NCBI RefSeq assembly: GCF_021412625.1
Contig: NZ_JAKCFI010000007.1
Coordinates: 372,001 to 436,000 of the forward strand
Origin: Myxococcus stipitatus
GTDB lineage: Bacteria > Myxococcota > Myxococcia > Myxococcales > Myxococcaceae
Length of the DNA stretch: 64,000 nt
Direction of reading: 5' to 3'
A model generated the notes under the pieces. The model was given only the letters and a program-made list of their open reading frames with translations. It had not been told where the DNA came from and searched no databases. This document shows, piece by piece, positions 23,830-32,544 of the stretch. Numbering within the stretch: the first letter of the stretch is position 1; every line of letters starts with the position of its first letter. The position numbers and the translations under genes were made by a program.

Positions 23830-24459
23830 TCACCACGGATCGCCACCTGGCACATCCAACGCGCGCCGCGAAAGTGTCAGCCATGGGAGCCGGGCGACAA
23901 GGCCATCAAGCACGGAATCCGAGTGGGCATATGCCTGCGCCTTGACATCGAAGAGGTGCGGGTCGAGTCGAAAGACGAGTCGTGTGCCAGCCGAGGGACC
24001 ACGCGTCGAATCCTGCATGGGACTGATGATGCCTCCACGAGAGTACCGAGCCTCCCGCCGCACCTGCCCATCCGACGTTTGAAGAAGAACCCGCGACGAC
24101 AAGGCATTGAGCTTGATTCCCCAAGGACTGAAGGGACCGAATGAATCGGAGTGGCCCTGGGGGAGCGTCGTCATGGCCCAATCGATGTAGCTGAGCGAGG
24201 CCCCGCGGCTGTCGGTCAACCGAAACGAGGCCCCCTGCCACGCACAGGACAGGGCGAACACCGGTCCCGGCCAGACGCTCAACGCGACCTGGGAGCGCTC
24301 CACTCCCCCCGTCAACGAGGCCATGCCTTCGGAGGCCCACCCGAGCACACCTGCCGCCTGGAGATGCGGAAGGCCGCCGCAGTCCGTAAACATCCCTGGT
24401 CGAGACCGGATCCACTCGAAGTCCCACGGTGTTCTGCCCTCTGTGAAGGTCGGTGCCAC
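23830..24459 (-). CDS. Degenerate GyrB-ATPase-like orphan protein
   Basis: A 209-residue protein that follows the path of the GHKL ATPase domain of GyrB/ParE but has lost its catalytic core. Matches include FEWIRSRPGMF (GyrB VRKRPGMYIG), KLNALSSRVLLQTSDGQVRR (GyrB VVNALSxxLxVxVxRDG), ARYSRGG, TRLVFRLDPHLF (TxxxFxPDxxIF) and the helix VLDGLVARLPWLTLS (RLRELAFLN...). The Asn-bearing ATP helix and the GxGxG loops are not recognisable. The GTG at 24459 has GAGGGA five bases upstream; the frame also extends to 24546. It ends where the transducer domain would begin. The role is unknown: a stand-alone domain, decoy or decaying gene. Confidence 0.6.
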   Translation of the reverse strand: MAPTFTEGRTPWDFEWIRSRPGMFTDCGGLPHLQAAGVLGWASEGMASLTGGVERSQVALSVWPGPVFALSCAWQGASFRLTDSRGASLSYIDWAMTTLPQGHSDSFGPFSPWGIKLNALSSRVLLQTSDGQVRREARYSRGGIISPMQDSTRGPSAGTRLVFRLDPHLFDVKAQAYAHSDSVLDGLVARLPWLTLSRRALDVPGGDPW

Positions 24460-24757
24460 GGGAATCCCTCGTGCGGAACGGTGACATGCTGGGGCGCTGT
24501 CAGAAGTGACTGAGTGTACAACGCGCCCGACAAAGTGGTTCACCACTCTCGGTCCCCCCGGACATCAGCGCCGCTGCTTGCCACGATGGGTCACTCCCGT
24601 TTCATGCGCATCGAACCCTCCGCCAAGCGCCGTGCCCCCTCAACCCTCTCGCCAACACACGCGCGACCATCTAGTCTCTGGTTCCCCCCGGACCATCGGC
24701 GTCGCAGCCGTCCTTCCCGATTTTTCTTCGGCTGTTTCACCCGTGAAGGTTCGACTG

Positions 24758-25513
24758 ATGGGGCGTCAATTCCGTGTTTCCGTTGTTGTCATCGTCGCCT
24801 TATTCGCCCTTGGCATGCGCTTGTGGGCACACTGTTCTGCGCCCAGCGCAAACAAGTCTTGGGGAACCTCTGTCGACACGGAGAGCGCCGCATTCCAGCA
24901 GGCGTTGATCACCGCTGAGATACGTCGGGCCGCGAAGGAGAGCCCTACGGAGAGGACGGCGGAAAGGCTTCTCAACTTCCTCAGAGCGGAGTGTTTTCCC
25001 CACCAAGGAAAGACCTTTACCGAAGGCTTCGCCGAACTCCTGACTCGAGAGGGGAAGAAGCCCGCGGCCACGCTCTTCCCTCCTCGGACGCGAAAGCCTC
25101 TGACGATAAGCGCCTCGGACGCTCGGGACTGGCATTTGAACAAAGCCTTGAAGATGGACGTCATCGCGCCCTTCAGCGCAGCGCCTGATTTCGTGCTCGA
25201 TGCGACCAAGACGAGGACCATGGCGGTGCTGAACGGCAAAGGCAATTCGGGACACGTCGTCCTCTCGAGAAACGAGGCCCGTGAGGATGTGTGCGACCTC
25301 AAGTGGCTGAAGATGGTCGAGGCCCCACGCGCATTCCGCGTCGACTCTGTCGGGAAGCACTGCTTGTTGATCGAGACCCATGATGGCGATGCGCGGTCCT
25401 TCGAGGTGCGCTGTCTCCACGGCCCGGACAGGGTCGAATGCAGCGCCAATACAGACGACAAAGACATTGCACTCGCGGCCCTGGCGACGTGCGGCTCCAT
25501 CGAGTTTCTCTGA
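24758..25513 (+). CDS. Hypothetical secreted protein
   Basis: A 251-residue protein with an N-terminal signal or anchor (FRVSVVVIVALFALGMRLWA). The mature part is charged and mixed, with FPPRTRKPLTISASDARDWH, a beta-rich centre (FVLDATKTRTMAVLNGKGNS) and four cysteines near the end (REDVCDLKW, GKHCLLIE, VRCLHGPDRVECS). I do not recognise a family. AAGG lies eight bases before the ATG; an in-frame GTG at 24743 is an alternative start. Codon use is less GC-biased than in the core genes, in line with its position in a variable region. Confidence 0.6.
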   Translation: MGRQFRVSVVVIVALFALGMRLWAHCSAPSANKSWGTSVDTESAAFQQALITAEIRRAAKESPTERTAERLLNFLRAECFPHQGKTFTEGFAELLTREGKKPAATLFPPRTRKPLTISASDARDWHLNKALKMDVIAPFSAAPDFVLDATKTRTMAVLNGKGNSGHVVLSRNEAREDVCDLKWLKMVEAPRAFRVDSVGKHCLLIETHDGDARSFEVRCLHGPDRVECSANTDDKDIALAALATCGSIEFL

Positions 25514-25542
25514 GACTGGCGCCCCGCGCCTGCGCGGACACA

Positions 25543-26346
25543 TCACCCGCGCCGCAGGTCCCGGCTTCCACAGTCGGCCAGGTGGAAAGTCCCCTGGCGG
25601 CTCATTCGCGAGACGATGCGCGCCCCCACGTGGGCCGCGAAATCAGAGGCGCCTCCCTCCCGCCGCTGCACCGAGAGGCGGGTGTTGTAGGCCGTCACCA
25701 TGCCCGGCCTGTCCCGCCGGTCCACCACCTCCTCCAGCAACTCCCGGTGGCGCGGCCCCAGTTCCTCCCCAGGCAACCCGTCGAGGTCGTCCACCACCAG
25801 GACCCTCACCTCGTGGACACGCTGGAGCAGGTGCCCATCCTCCGTCTCGTGGTCGCTGACCCGCTTCAGCTGCGACCAACGGACGAAGAGGCCGGCGGAG
25901 GAGTCCCACTCCGGCAGCCGCTGGCCCATGCGCGTCTCGTACCGCACCGCGGCCCGGAAGAGGTGACACGCCCCGGCCGTCTTCCCCACGCCGGTGCCCC
26001 CGGAGAGCAGCAACGTCCGGTACCCTTCCGCCAGCACGTGGCGCGCGGCGCGGAGGGCGGCCGTCTCCAGCACCTTCCCCCCGCTGAGTGCCTCCACCAC
26101 CTCCGCCGGCACACCGCACAGCCGCAGGTGCACGGGCCACGCGTCGGCCTGGGCCGCCTCGTAGCGTGCCTTCTCCTCCGCCTCGGCCTGCTTCAGCGCC
26201 GCCTCCCGCTCCTTCCACCCGGCTTCAATCTCCGCCAGCCCCGGCGCGGGCTGCTGCTTCGCCTGGGACATGGCCCGGCGCATGAGGTCCGCCAGCCGCG
26301 CGGGGCCCTGGCGTGGCGCCCCAGGCTTCTCGTCGTCTCGGCTCAT
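25543..26346 (-). CDS. DnaC/IstB-like AAA+ ATPase
   Basis: A 267-residue AAA+ ATPase of the helicase-loader type. The N-terminal 100 residues are a charged helical region (MSRDDEKPGAPRQGPARLAD, then AEIEAGWKEREAALKQAEAE). The Walker A motif GGTGVGKT sits near residue 122, Walker B is VRVLVVDDLDG, and a sensor-1-like TAYNTRLS and arginine-finger-like ARIVSRM follow. DnaC/IstB proteins load replicative helicases or assist transposases and are typical of phages and integrated elements. It lies 303 bp from tRNA-Arg, a frequent integration site, but no integrase, transposase or primase is seen, so it is probably an element remnant or a domesticated gene. Confidence 0.75.
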   Translation of the reverse strand: MSRDDEKPGAPRQGPARLADLMRRAMSQAKQQPAPGLAEIEAGWKEREAALKQAEAEEKARYEAAQADAWPVHLRLCGVPAEVVEALSGGKVLETAALRAARHVLAEGYRTLLLSGGTGVGKTAGACHLFRAAVRYETRMGQRLPEWDSSAGLFVRWSQLKRVSDHETEDGHLLQRVHEVRVLVVDDLDGLPGEELGPRHRELLEEVVDRRDRPGMVTAYNTRLSVQRREGGASDFAAHVGARIVSRMSRQGTFHLADCGSRDLRRG

Positions 26347-26649
26347 AGGGCGTCCACGACTCCTTCCTTGCCAGGTCGTCGGGGTGGAGGGTCGCGTTGT
26401 CGCTCCACTTCCACGGGATGTCACGCTGCTCCAGCGCGACATCGCCCGAAGACCGCGTGACAGGAACGAGAAGGGGCACGCCGGCCGGGAGCGACCTCGC
26501 TCCACTCGCCAACGTCGGGGAAGCCACCGAGGGCCCACGACCACGATGCAGGGAACCGGCGTCGCTCCCAACGCCACGAACCGAGGAGGCTCTCCGACAC
26601 GAGCAGCCCCGCCTCCGAAAAGCCCTGGAGTTCCGCAGGGTTGCGCTGT
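26347..26649. other. Gap between DnaC-like gene and tRNA-Arg
   Basis: On the minus strand a protein-like stretch (ALEQRDIPWKWSDNATLHPD, then DLARKESWTPYEP) runs into the start of the DnaC-like gene in another frame. It may be the tail of a decayed upstream gene of the same element. I could not define a start or a family. Confidence 0.3.
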
Positions 26650-26722
26650 GACCCCGACAGGAATCGAACCTGTGGCCTGCGGTTTAGGAAACCGCCGCTC
26701 TATCCAACTGAGCTACGGGGTC
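26650..26722 (-). tRNA. tRNA-Arg (anticodon CCT)
   Basis: A 73-nt cloverleaf on the minus strand. The acceptor stem is GACCCCG/CGGGGTC, the D arm contains TAGCTCAGTTGGATAGAGC, the anticodon loop is TTCCTAA between GCGGT and ACCGC (anticodon CCT, reading AGG), and the T arm has GGTTCGATTCC. The CCA end is not encoded. It lies between the DnaC-like gene and a peptidyl-prolyl isomerase gene. Confidence 0.95.
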
Positions 26723-26870
26723 GGATCAACCTGAACGCGGCCCCGGTGTAGCCAAACCCGGGGCATAACTCAAGGGCGCGAACGCCCTCCCGGGCCCGAC
26801 GTGCTGACGACCGGCGGACACATCCCGGCCCGTCCCAGCCCCACACGGCGCCCGAGCCGACGGCCCTCCC

Positions 26871-27716
26871 TCAGGACCGGGGCCCCTGCGCCCTGGCCTC
26901 CAGCCGCTCGGGGTGGCGCTTCACGGGGATGCGCTCGCGCAGCTCCTTCATCAGCGCCTCCTGCGCGTCGCGCCGGACCTCCGCCTCCAGCCGGCCCCGC
27001 ACCTGCTCGAACGTGGGCTCCACCGTCCGCACCGGCTCCACCGCCTCCAGCACATGGAACCCGAACGCGGTCGCGAACGGCCTCGAGCGCTCGCCCTTCG
27101 CCAGCCGCGCCGCCTCCGTGAAGAACCCCTCGTCCACCTGGCCCTCCAACACGGGCCCCAGGTCTCCCCCCCGCGACGCGCTCGCCGTGTCCTCCGACCC
27201 CTCCCGCGCCACCACCTCGAACGACTCGCCACTCACCAGCCGCGCGTACAGGCCATTGATGCGCGACTGCAGCCGGTTGCGCGTCACCTCGTCCGCCCCC
27301 GGCGGCACCAGGACCATGATCTGCCGCACATGCACCTCGCGGCGCACCAGCTTCTCCCGCGACGCCGCGTGACGCTCACGAAGCTTCGCATCGTCCGTGG
27401 CCGCCGACAGGCGCTGGTCGAGCAGCGCCTGCGCCAGCACCTCCCGCTCCGCCGTCCTCAGCCGGGCCTGGACCTTCGGGTCCTTGTCCAGCCCCGCCCG
27501 CCGGGCCTCGTCCGCGAGCAGCGAACGGTCCACCAACGCGTCCAGCGCCTGCGTCGCCGAAGGCGCTTCCCGAGCACTGCGCGCCTCGAGGTACGCCGAC
27601 ACGTCCCCCTTCGACACGTCGCGCTTGCCGACCTCCGCCACCACGTTCGGGTCGCCGCAGGCCACCAGCCCCCACGCCAGCCCCACGAGAACCCCTCTCG
27701 AACCCTTGCGATGCAC
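26871..27716 (-). CDS. Parvulin-type peptidyl-prolyl isomerase lipoprotein (SurA/PrsA-like)
   Basis: A 281-residue periplasmic chaperone. The start is a GTG with GGGAGG four bases upstream; the lipobox is LVAC. An N-terminal helical chaperone part (residues about 20-110, DVSAYLEARSAREAPSATQA) is followed by a rotamase domain (about 125-240) with VHVRQIMVLVPPGADEV, EDTASASRGGDLGPV and FGFHVLEAVEPVR. The His in VHVRQIMV and the FHVLEA ending are typical of parvulins. It probably helps fold outer-membrane or secreted proteins. It diverges from a second parvulin lipoprotein gene 404 bp away; the two share this architecture but are not close copies. Confidence 0.85.
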   Translation of the reverse strand: MHRKGSRGVLVGLAWGLVACGDPNVVAEVGKRDVSKGDVSAYLEARSAREAPSATQALDALVDRSLLADEARRAGLDKDPKVQARLRTAEREVLAQALLDQRLSAATDDAKLRERHAASREKLVRREVHVRQIMVLVPPGADEVTRNRLQSRINGLYARLVSGESFEVVAREGSEDTASASRGGDLGPVLEGQVDEGFFTEAARLAKGERSRPFATAFGFHVLEAVEPVRTVEPTFEQVRGRLEAEVRRDAQEALMKELRERIPVKRHPERLEARAQGPRS

Positions 27717-28120
27717 AACGCCTCCCAGGCGCGCCGCCTCCGCGTGCGCCAAGCCTTGACCACGGCCGTCCACCCACCGGCCCGGACCACCGCCCCCACC
27801 GTATCAGCCCTCCCCACCTCGCGAGCCCAGCCCGTGGCCCTTCCAGACGGATACGCAACCACCCCGCCCGCCTGGTCACTCCGCGGCGCGCCACCCACGA
27901 CCAACCCGAGCCACTCCTGACGTATCCCTCTCGAAATCCTGTTCCGCGCGCAGCGCCCGCCAAGAGGCGACACTCCTCGCCGTGTCCACGCTATGATTCC
28001 GGGACACCTTCCAGCCCTCACCCACACCTCACCCGCCGCGACCCCGTCGCGGCTCCAGCCTCCTCCCACGAGAGTCGAGAGCAACCACCCCAGGTGGAAG
28101 CTCCGAGGCCCACCCGCTCC
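27717..28120. promoter_or_regulatory. Divergent intergenic region of two peptidyl-prolyl isomerase genes
   Basis: A 404 bp region that must hold both promoters. A TATGAT hexamer at 27992-27997 is a possible -10 for the plus-strand gene, without a good -35. Long shadow frames cross it but have no coding character. No RNA or repeat seen. Confidence 0.35.
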
Positions 28121-29095
28121 ATGAACACTCGCACCACCCCGCTCCTCGCCGCCGTCGTCTCCGTCCTCGCGCTCGCTGGCTGCAACGGCGGGTCCTCTCG
28201 CCCCTCCGAGCAGGCGGCGAACCAGGGCCCCGTGGTCGCCATCGTCAACGAGCGCGCCCTGACCACCCAGGAGGTCAAGGCCAAGCTGGACGAACAACCC
28301 CAGTTCATCCGCGCCCGCTACAGCACCCTGGAGAAGAAGAAGGAGTTCCTCGACAACCTCATCCGCTTCGAGCTCCTCGTCCAGGAAGCGAAACGTCAGG
28401 GATTGGAGAAGGACCCGGAGATTCTCGCGACCCTCGAGAAGGTCATGGTCCAGAAGCTCATGCGCAAGCAGCAGGAGGCCAACGGCGGCAAGCTCGACGA
28501 GGCCGCGCTGCGCAAGCACTACGACGAACACCTGTCCGAGTTCGTCAAGCCCGAGCGCGTGCGCCTCAACCACATCCTCCTCGAGGCCCCCCAGGGTGAC
28601 GCGACCCGGCGCGCCCAGGCCCGCGCCGCCGCCGTGAAGCTGCTCGCGGACGTGAAGGCCCAGGAGACCGGCGCCACCAAGAACGCCTTCGAGCTCGCCG
28701 CCGCCCAGACGTCCCAGGACGCGACCACCAAGGCCGCCGGCGGAGACCTGGGCTTCCGCAGCCGCGACGAGCTGGTCCAGGCCTGGGGCCCCCAGTTCGC
28801 CGACGCCGCGTTCGCCCTCACCACCATCTCCGAGATCGGCCAGGTCATCGAGTCCGACAAGGGCTTCCACCTCATCAAGCTCCAGGGCCGCCAGCTGGGA
28901 ATGAACCAGCCCTTCGAGCAGGCCCGCGCGCGCATCGAGGCCCGCCTCACCGCCGAACACCGCGCCAAGGCCATGGAGGGCTTCGTCGACGGCCTGCGCG
29001 CCAAGGCCCGCATCGACATCAAGGACGACGCGCTCGACCAGCTCCAGGTCGAGGGCGCCCAGCCTCCCGCCGCGCCCGCCAAGGAAAACCGCTAG
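28121..29095 (+). CDS. Parvulin-type peptidyl-prolyl isomerase lipoprotein
   Basis: A 324-residue lipoprotein chaperone. The signal peptide ends in ALAGC (residues about 17-21). The N-domain (about 35-140) has VVAIVNERALTTQEVKAKLD and a long helix pair; the rotamase domain (about 143-265) shows VRLNHILLEAPQGDATRRAQ, AAGGDLGFRSRDEL and KGFHLIKLQGR. A C-terminal helix and a Pro/Ala tail complete a PrsA/SurA-like layout. It probably folds exported proteins at the outer membrane. The start has only a distant GAGG; an in-frame GTG at 28094 would precede the signal peptide and is less likely. The CmlA-like gene follows 63 bp downstream on the same strand. Confidence 0.87.
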   Translation: MNTRTTPLLAAVVSVLALAGCNGGSSRPSEQAANQGPVVAIVNERALTTQEVKAKLDEQPQFIRARYSTLEKKKEFLDNLIRFELLVQEAKRQGLEKDPEILATLEKVMVQKLMRKQQEANGGKLDEAALRKHYDEHLSEFVKPERVRLNHILLEAPQGDATRRAQARAAAVKLLADVKAQETGATKNAFELAAAQTSQDATTKAAGGDLGFRSRDELVQAWGPQFADAAFALTTISEIGQVIESDKGFHLIKLQGRQLGMNQPFEQARARIEARLTAEHRAKAMEGFVDGLRAKARIDIKDDALDQLQVEGAQPPAAPAKENR

Positions 29096-29158
29096 TCCCT
29101 TCAAATCTCCAAAAGCCGCGCCTTCCGGGATATTCTGGATGAATCCCGGAGGCGCTCG

Positions 29159-30748
29159 ATGTCGGGCCAAGCCCAGTACCTCAAGCCGAACGTCGCTCTC
29201 GAACCGCTCTACAACCAGTGGTACGCGTGGTGGTACCTGCTGTCCCCCGCCACCGCGCCGCTGTTCGTCACCAACCTGCATCAGAAGCTGATGCAGTCGT
29301 TCGTGATGAACCCCGAGGTCCACGTCGCCGCGCTGAAGAACCCGGCGCTGATGGGGGGGCCGTTCATCAACCACCCGGCGGCGCGGGCGCCTCGCGTCAA
29401 GGAACTGCTCGAGCGCACGCAGCGCGAGCAGGCCCACATGCTCGCCTTCACCAAGGCGGTGACGGAGCTGGAGCAGCTGCTCGCGACGCAGAATGGCGGC
29501 TCGCTGGAGGCGCTCTACCCCAAGGTGCCGGACCTGCTGCGAGGCTATGTCGAGCTGACGTACGACCTCGCCCACCGCGCCAACGCCCGCTACATCGAGC
29601 CGCTGCTGTACAAGAGCCGCTTCCACCAGGAGTCCTCGCAGAGCGTGTCGCTGATGCAGGTCTCCAGCGACTGGCGGCCCTACATCTTCAGCACGCCGCG
29701 ACTGGAGGAGGACTCGCCGCTGTGGCTGAAGGTGCCGTACCGGCACGAGGGACTCGACGCCCTGTTCCGCATGCGCCACACCCCGGGCTCGCCCGGACAG
29801 GTGGCGGAGATGCTCGGCGTCCCCTCCTCCATGGCTCCGCGGTTCGCGGACCTCTTCACGCCGACCGCGCCGCGGCGCGCGGCTCGTTATGACGGCGAGG
29901 GCGTCCGGGTGCGCTACTTCGGCCACGCGTGCGTCCTGCTGGAGACGAAGGAGGTCAGCGTCCTGACCGACCCCGTCATCAGCTACGAGTTCCCCACGGA
30001 GCTGCCGCGCTACACCCACGCGGACCTGCCCGAGCGCATCGACTACGTGCTCATCACCCACGGCCATGCCGACCACCTGATGATGGAGACGCTCCTCCAG
30101 CTGCGGCACCGGGTGGGCACCTTCGTCGTGCCCCGCAACAACGGCGCCTCCCTGGCGGACCCGTCCCTGCGCCTCATGCTCCACCACGCGGGCTTCCAGA
30201 ACGTGGTCGAGATCGACGACCTCCAGGAGCTGGCGGTCCCCGGCGGCTCCATCACCGGCCTGCCCTTCCTCGGCGAGCACAGCGACCTGACCATCCAGGC
30301 GAAGACGGCGCACCTGGTCCGGCTGGGCGGCAAGTCCATCCTCATGGCGGCGGACTCCAACGCGCTGGAGCCGCGGATGTACCAGCACCTGCGCGACATC
30401 ATCGGCACCATCGACATCCTCTTCCTCGGCATGGAGTGCGAGGGCGGACCGATGAGCTGGATGTACGGCCCGTTGCTGAGCACGCCCCTGCCCCGGAAGC
30501 TGGACCAGACACGGCGGCTCAACGGCTCCAACTGCGCGCGCGCCACCGACATCTTCACCCACCTGGAGCCCAAGGAGGTCTACGTCTACGCCATGGGCCA
30601 GGAGCCCTGGCTGCGCCACGTCATGGTGCTCGTGTACGACGACACCGCGCCGCAGATCGTCGAGTCGAACAAGTTCCTCGCCTACTGCCGCGAGAAGGGC
30701 ATCCCCGCGGAGCGCCCCTACGTCCGGATGGAGCGGGTGCTGCGCTAG
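29159..30748 (+). CDS. CmlA-like diiron beta-hydroxylase (metallo-beta-lactamase fold)
   Basis: A 529-residue protein matching the size and order of CmlA, the diiron oxygenase that beta-hydroxylates an aminoacyl group on an NRPS carrier protein in chloramphenicol synthesis (532 residues). The N-terminal about 240 residues form the CmlA-specific domain (YNQWYAWWYLLSPATAPLFV, NPALMGGPFINHP). The MBL domain follows: RYFGHACVLLETKE, THGHADH (His301, His303, Asp305, His306), LPFLGEHSDL (Glu373) and AADSN (Asp399), then RRLNGSNCARA and VYVYAMGQEPWLRHV, which are CmlA hallmarks. GGAGG lies seven bases before the ATG. Its TAG overlaps the convergent cysC TAG. No NRPS module is in the window, so its carrier-bound substrate is unknown. 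Confidence 0.85.
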   Translation: MSGQAQYLKPNVALEPLYNQWYAWWYLLSPATAPLFVTNLHQKLMQSFVMNPEVHVAALKNPALMGGPFINHPAARAPRVKELLERTQREQAHMLAFTKAVTELEQLLATQNGGSLEALYPKVPDLLRGYVELTYDLAHRANARYIEPLLYKSRFHQESSQSVSLMQVSSDWRPYIFSTPRLEEDSPLWLKVPYRHEGLDALFRMRHTPGSPGQVAEMLGVPSSMAPRFADLFTPTAPRRAARYDGEGVRVRYFGHACVLLETKEVSVLTDPVISYEFPTELPRYTHADLPERIDYVLITHGHADHLMMETLLQLRHRVGTFVVPRNNGASLADPSLRLMLHHAGFQNVVEIDDLQELAVPGGSITGLPFLGEHSDLTIQAKTAHLVRLGGKSILMAADSNALEPRMYQHLRDIIGTIDILFLGMECEGGPMSWMYGPLLSTPLPRKLDQTRRLNGSNCARATDIFTHLEPKEVYVYAMGQEPWLRHVMVLVYDDTAPQIVESNKFLAYCREKGIPAERPYVRMERVLR

Positions 30749-31275
30749 AGGCCCCGGGCCTGGAGCGCCACCAGCACCCGCTCCAGGCCCACCGTCACCG
30801 ACTCGGAGGCAGACCGGACGACGACCTCGGGCGATTCGGGGGCCTCGTAGGGGTCCGACACCCCGGTGAAGTTCGGCAGCGCCCCCGCCAGGGCCCGCTG
30901 GTAGAGGCCCTTCACGTCCCGGGCGATGAGCACGTCCAGCGGCGCCTCCAGATACACCTCGATGAACGCGAGCCCCGCCTCCTCCGCGCGCCGCCGCGCC
31001 TCCGCGCGCGCGTCACGGTAGGGAGAGATGGCCGCCACGATGACGCCCACGCCGTGGCGCGCCAGCAGCCGCGCCACGTGGCCGATGCGACGGACGTTCT
31101 CCTCCCGGTCCTCGCGCGAGAACCCCAGGCCCCGCGTCAGCCAGGTGCGCACCTCGTCGCCATCCAGCACCTCCACGGCGCGGGAGGGCGAAAGCCGCGC
31201 GCGCAGTGCCTGGGACAAGGTGGTCTTCCCCGCCCCCGACATGCCCGTCATCCAGACGATGAACCCCGGCGCCAT
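30745..31275 (-). CDS. cysC: Adenylylsulfate (APS) kinase
   Basis: A 176-residue kinase that phosphorylates APS to PAPS, the donor for sulfotransferases. The P-loop is MTGMSGAGKTTL (GxxxxGKT, residues 9-20), followed by LDGDEVRTWL and GLGFSREDREENVRRIGHVA, both APS-kinase signatures, then FIEVYLEAPLDVLIARDVKG and LYQRALAGALPNFTGVSDPY. Length is normal. It ends a cysD-cysN-cysC unit, 12 bp after cysN, with GGGGGAGG before its ATG. PAPS supply suggests a sulfotransferase reaction or assimilation, but neither a sulfotransferase nor a PAPS reductase is in the window. Confidence 0.95.
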   Translation of the reverse strand: MAPGFIVWMTGMSGAGKTTLSQALRARLSPSRAVEVLDGDEVRTWLTRGLGFSREDREENVRRIGHVARLLARHGVGVIVAAISPYRDARAEARRRAEEAGLAFIEVYLEAPLDVLIARDVKGLYQRALAGALPNFTGVSDPYEAPESPEVVVRSASESVTVGLERVLVALQARGL

Positions 31276-31287
31276 GCCTCCCCCGTC

Positions 31288-32544
31288 TCAGACCGCGGGC
31301 CCGTTGAGCATCCCCGCGCCGACGGTGGCGTTCGTCGCCTCGTCGACGAGGATGAAGCTCCCCGTCTGGCGATTGCGCCGGTATTCGTCATAGAGCAACG
31401 GCGCCGTCGTGCGCAGCGTCACGCGCCCGATATCGTTGAGCCCCAGCCGGACACCGTCCTCGTCCCGGTGCAGCGAGTTCACGTCCAGCCGGTAGTGGAG
31501 CCGCTTCACCACCGCCCTCACCGTGCGCGTGGTGTGCTTGAGCGCGAACCGCGCCCCCGCCTGGAGCACCGCCCGCTCCGACAGCCAGCAGACCATCGCA
31601 TCCAGGTCCTGCCCCATGCGCGGTGGATTGCCCGGCCGGCTCAGCATGTCGCCGCGGCCGACATCCAGCGCGTCCTCCAACCGGACGCTCAGCGACATGG
31701 GCGGGAACGCTTCCGCGAGGGCCCGGCCCGCCAGCTCCAACCCCTGGACGCGCGTGGTGAACCCGGAGGGCAGCACCAGCACCTCGTCCCCGGGCCGCAG
31801 CACGCCGCCCAGCATCTGCCCCGTGTACGCGCGGTAGTCGGGGAGCTTCGTGGACATGGGGCGGATGACGCCCTGGACCGGGAAGCGCACGTGGATGAGG
31901 TCCCGCCCGGAGGCGATGTGGACGTGCTCCAGGTGGTGCAGCAGCGTCGCCCCCTGGTACCAGGGCATGCGCTCCGAGCGGCGCGCCACGTTGTCCCCCT
32001 CCAGCGCGCAGATGGGGACGAACGCCAGGTCCGCCACCTCCAGCTTCATGGAGAAGTGCCGGAAGTCCTCGCGGATGGCCTCGAAGACGCCTTCGTCGAA
32101 GCCCACCAGGTCCATCTTGTTCACGCAGAGGACCAGGTGCGGCACGCGCAGGAGCGACGCGAGGAAGGCGTGCCGGCGCGTCTGCTCCTGGAGCCCCTTG
32201 CGCGCGTCCACGACGATGAGCGCCAGGTCCGCGGTGGACGCGCCCGTCACCATGTTGCGCGTGTACTGGAGATGCCCGGGCGTGTCCGCGAGGATGAACT
32301 GGCGCCTCGGGGTGGCGAAGTAGCGGTGGGCCACGTCGATGGTGATGCCCTGCTCGCGCTCGGCCCGCAGGCCATCCACCAGCAACGCCAGGTTGACGTA
32401 CGCGTCCCCCCGGGCGCGGCTGGTGCGCTCCACGGCCGCCAGCTGGTCCTCCAGGATGGAGCGCGTGTCGTGCAGCAACCGGCCGATGAGGGTGCTCTTC
32501 CCGTCATCGACCGCGCCCACCGTCGCGAAGCGCAAGAGCTCCAC
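31288..32544 (-). CDS. cysN: Sulfate adenylyltransferase subunit 1 (GTPase)
   Basis: A 418-residue GTPase that drives APS formation by CysD. GTP-binding elements are GAVDDGKSTLIGRLLHDTRS (G1), EREQGITIDVAHRYF (G2), DTPGHLQYTRNM (G3) and NKMDLVGFD (G4), followed by two EF-Tu-like beta domains. It lacks the fused CysC domain of NodQ-type proteins, in agreement with a separate cysC gene. The start is a GTG whose first base is the last base of the cysD TAG, so translation is coupled. Confidence 0.95.
   Translation of the reverse strand: MELLRFATVGAVDDGKSTLIGRLLHDTRSILEDQLAAVERTSRARGDAYVNLALLVDGLRAEREQGITIDVAHRYFATPRRQFILADTPGHLQYTRNMVTGASTADLALIVVDARKGLQEQTRRHAFLASLLRVPHLVLCVNKMDLVGFDEGVFEAIREDFRHFSMKLEVADLAFVPICALEGDNVARRSERMPWYQGATLLHHLEHVHIASGRDLIHVRFPVQGVIRPMSTKLPDYRAYTGQMLGGVLRPGDEVLVLPSGFTTRVQGLELAGRALAEAFPPMSLSVRLEDALDVGRGDMLSRPGNPPRMGQDLDAMVCWLSERAVLQAGARFALKHTTRTVRAVVKRLHYRLDVNSLHRDEDGVRLGLNDIGRVTLRTTAPLLYDEYRRNRQTGSFILVDEATNATVGAGMLNGPAV

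Noticed and set aside
26650..26722. Flanking att-type direct repeat of the tRNA-Arg 3' end
   Set aside because: I did not find a second copy of the tRNA end in the window, so no attachment site is claimed.
27458..30619. A 1053-codon open frame on the minus strand
   Set aside because: It lies opposite two recognisable genes (a parvulin lipoprotein and the CmlA-like enzyme) whose domains and motifs are intact. Its product is a Gly/Ala/Leu/Val-rich shadow typical of high-GC DNA.
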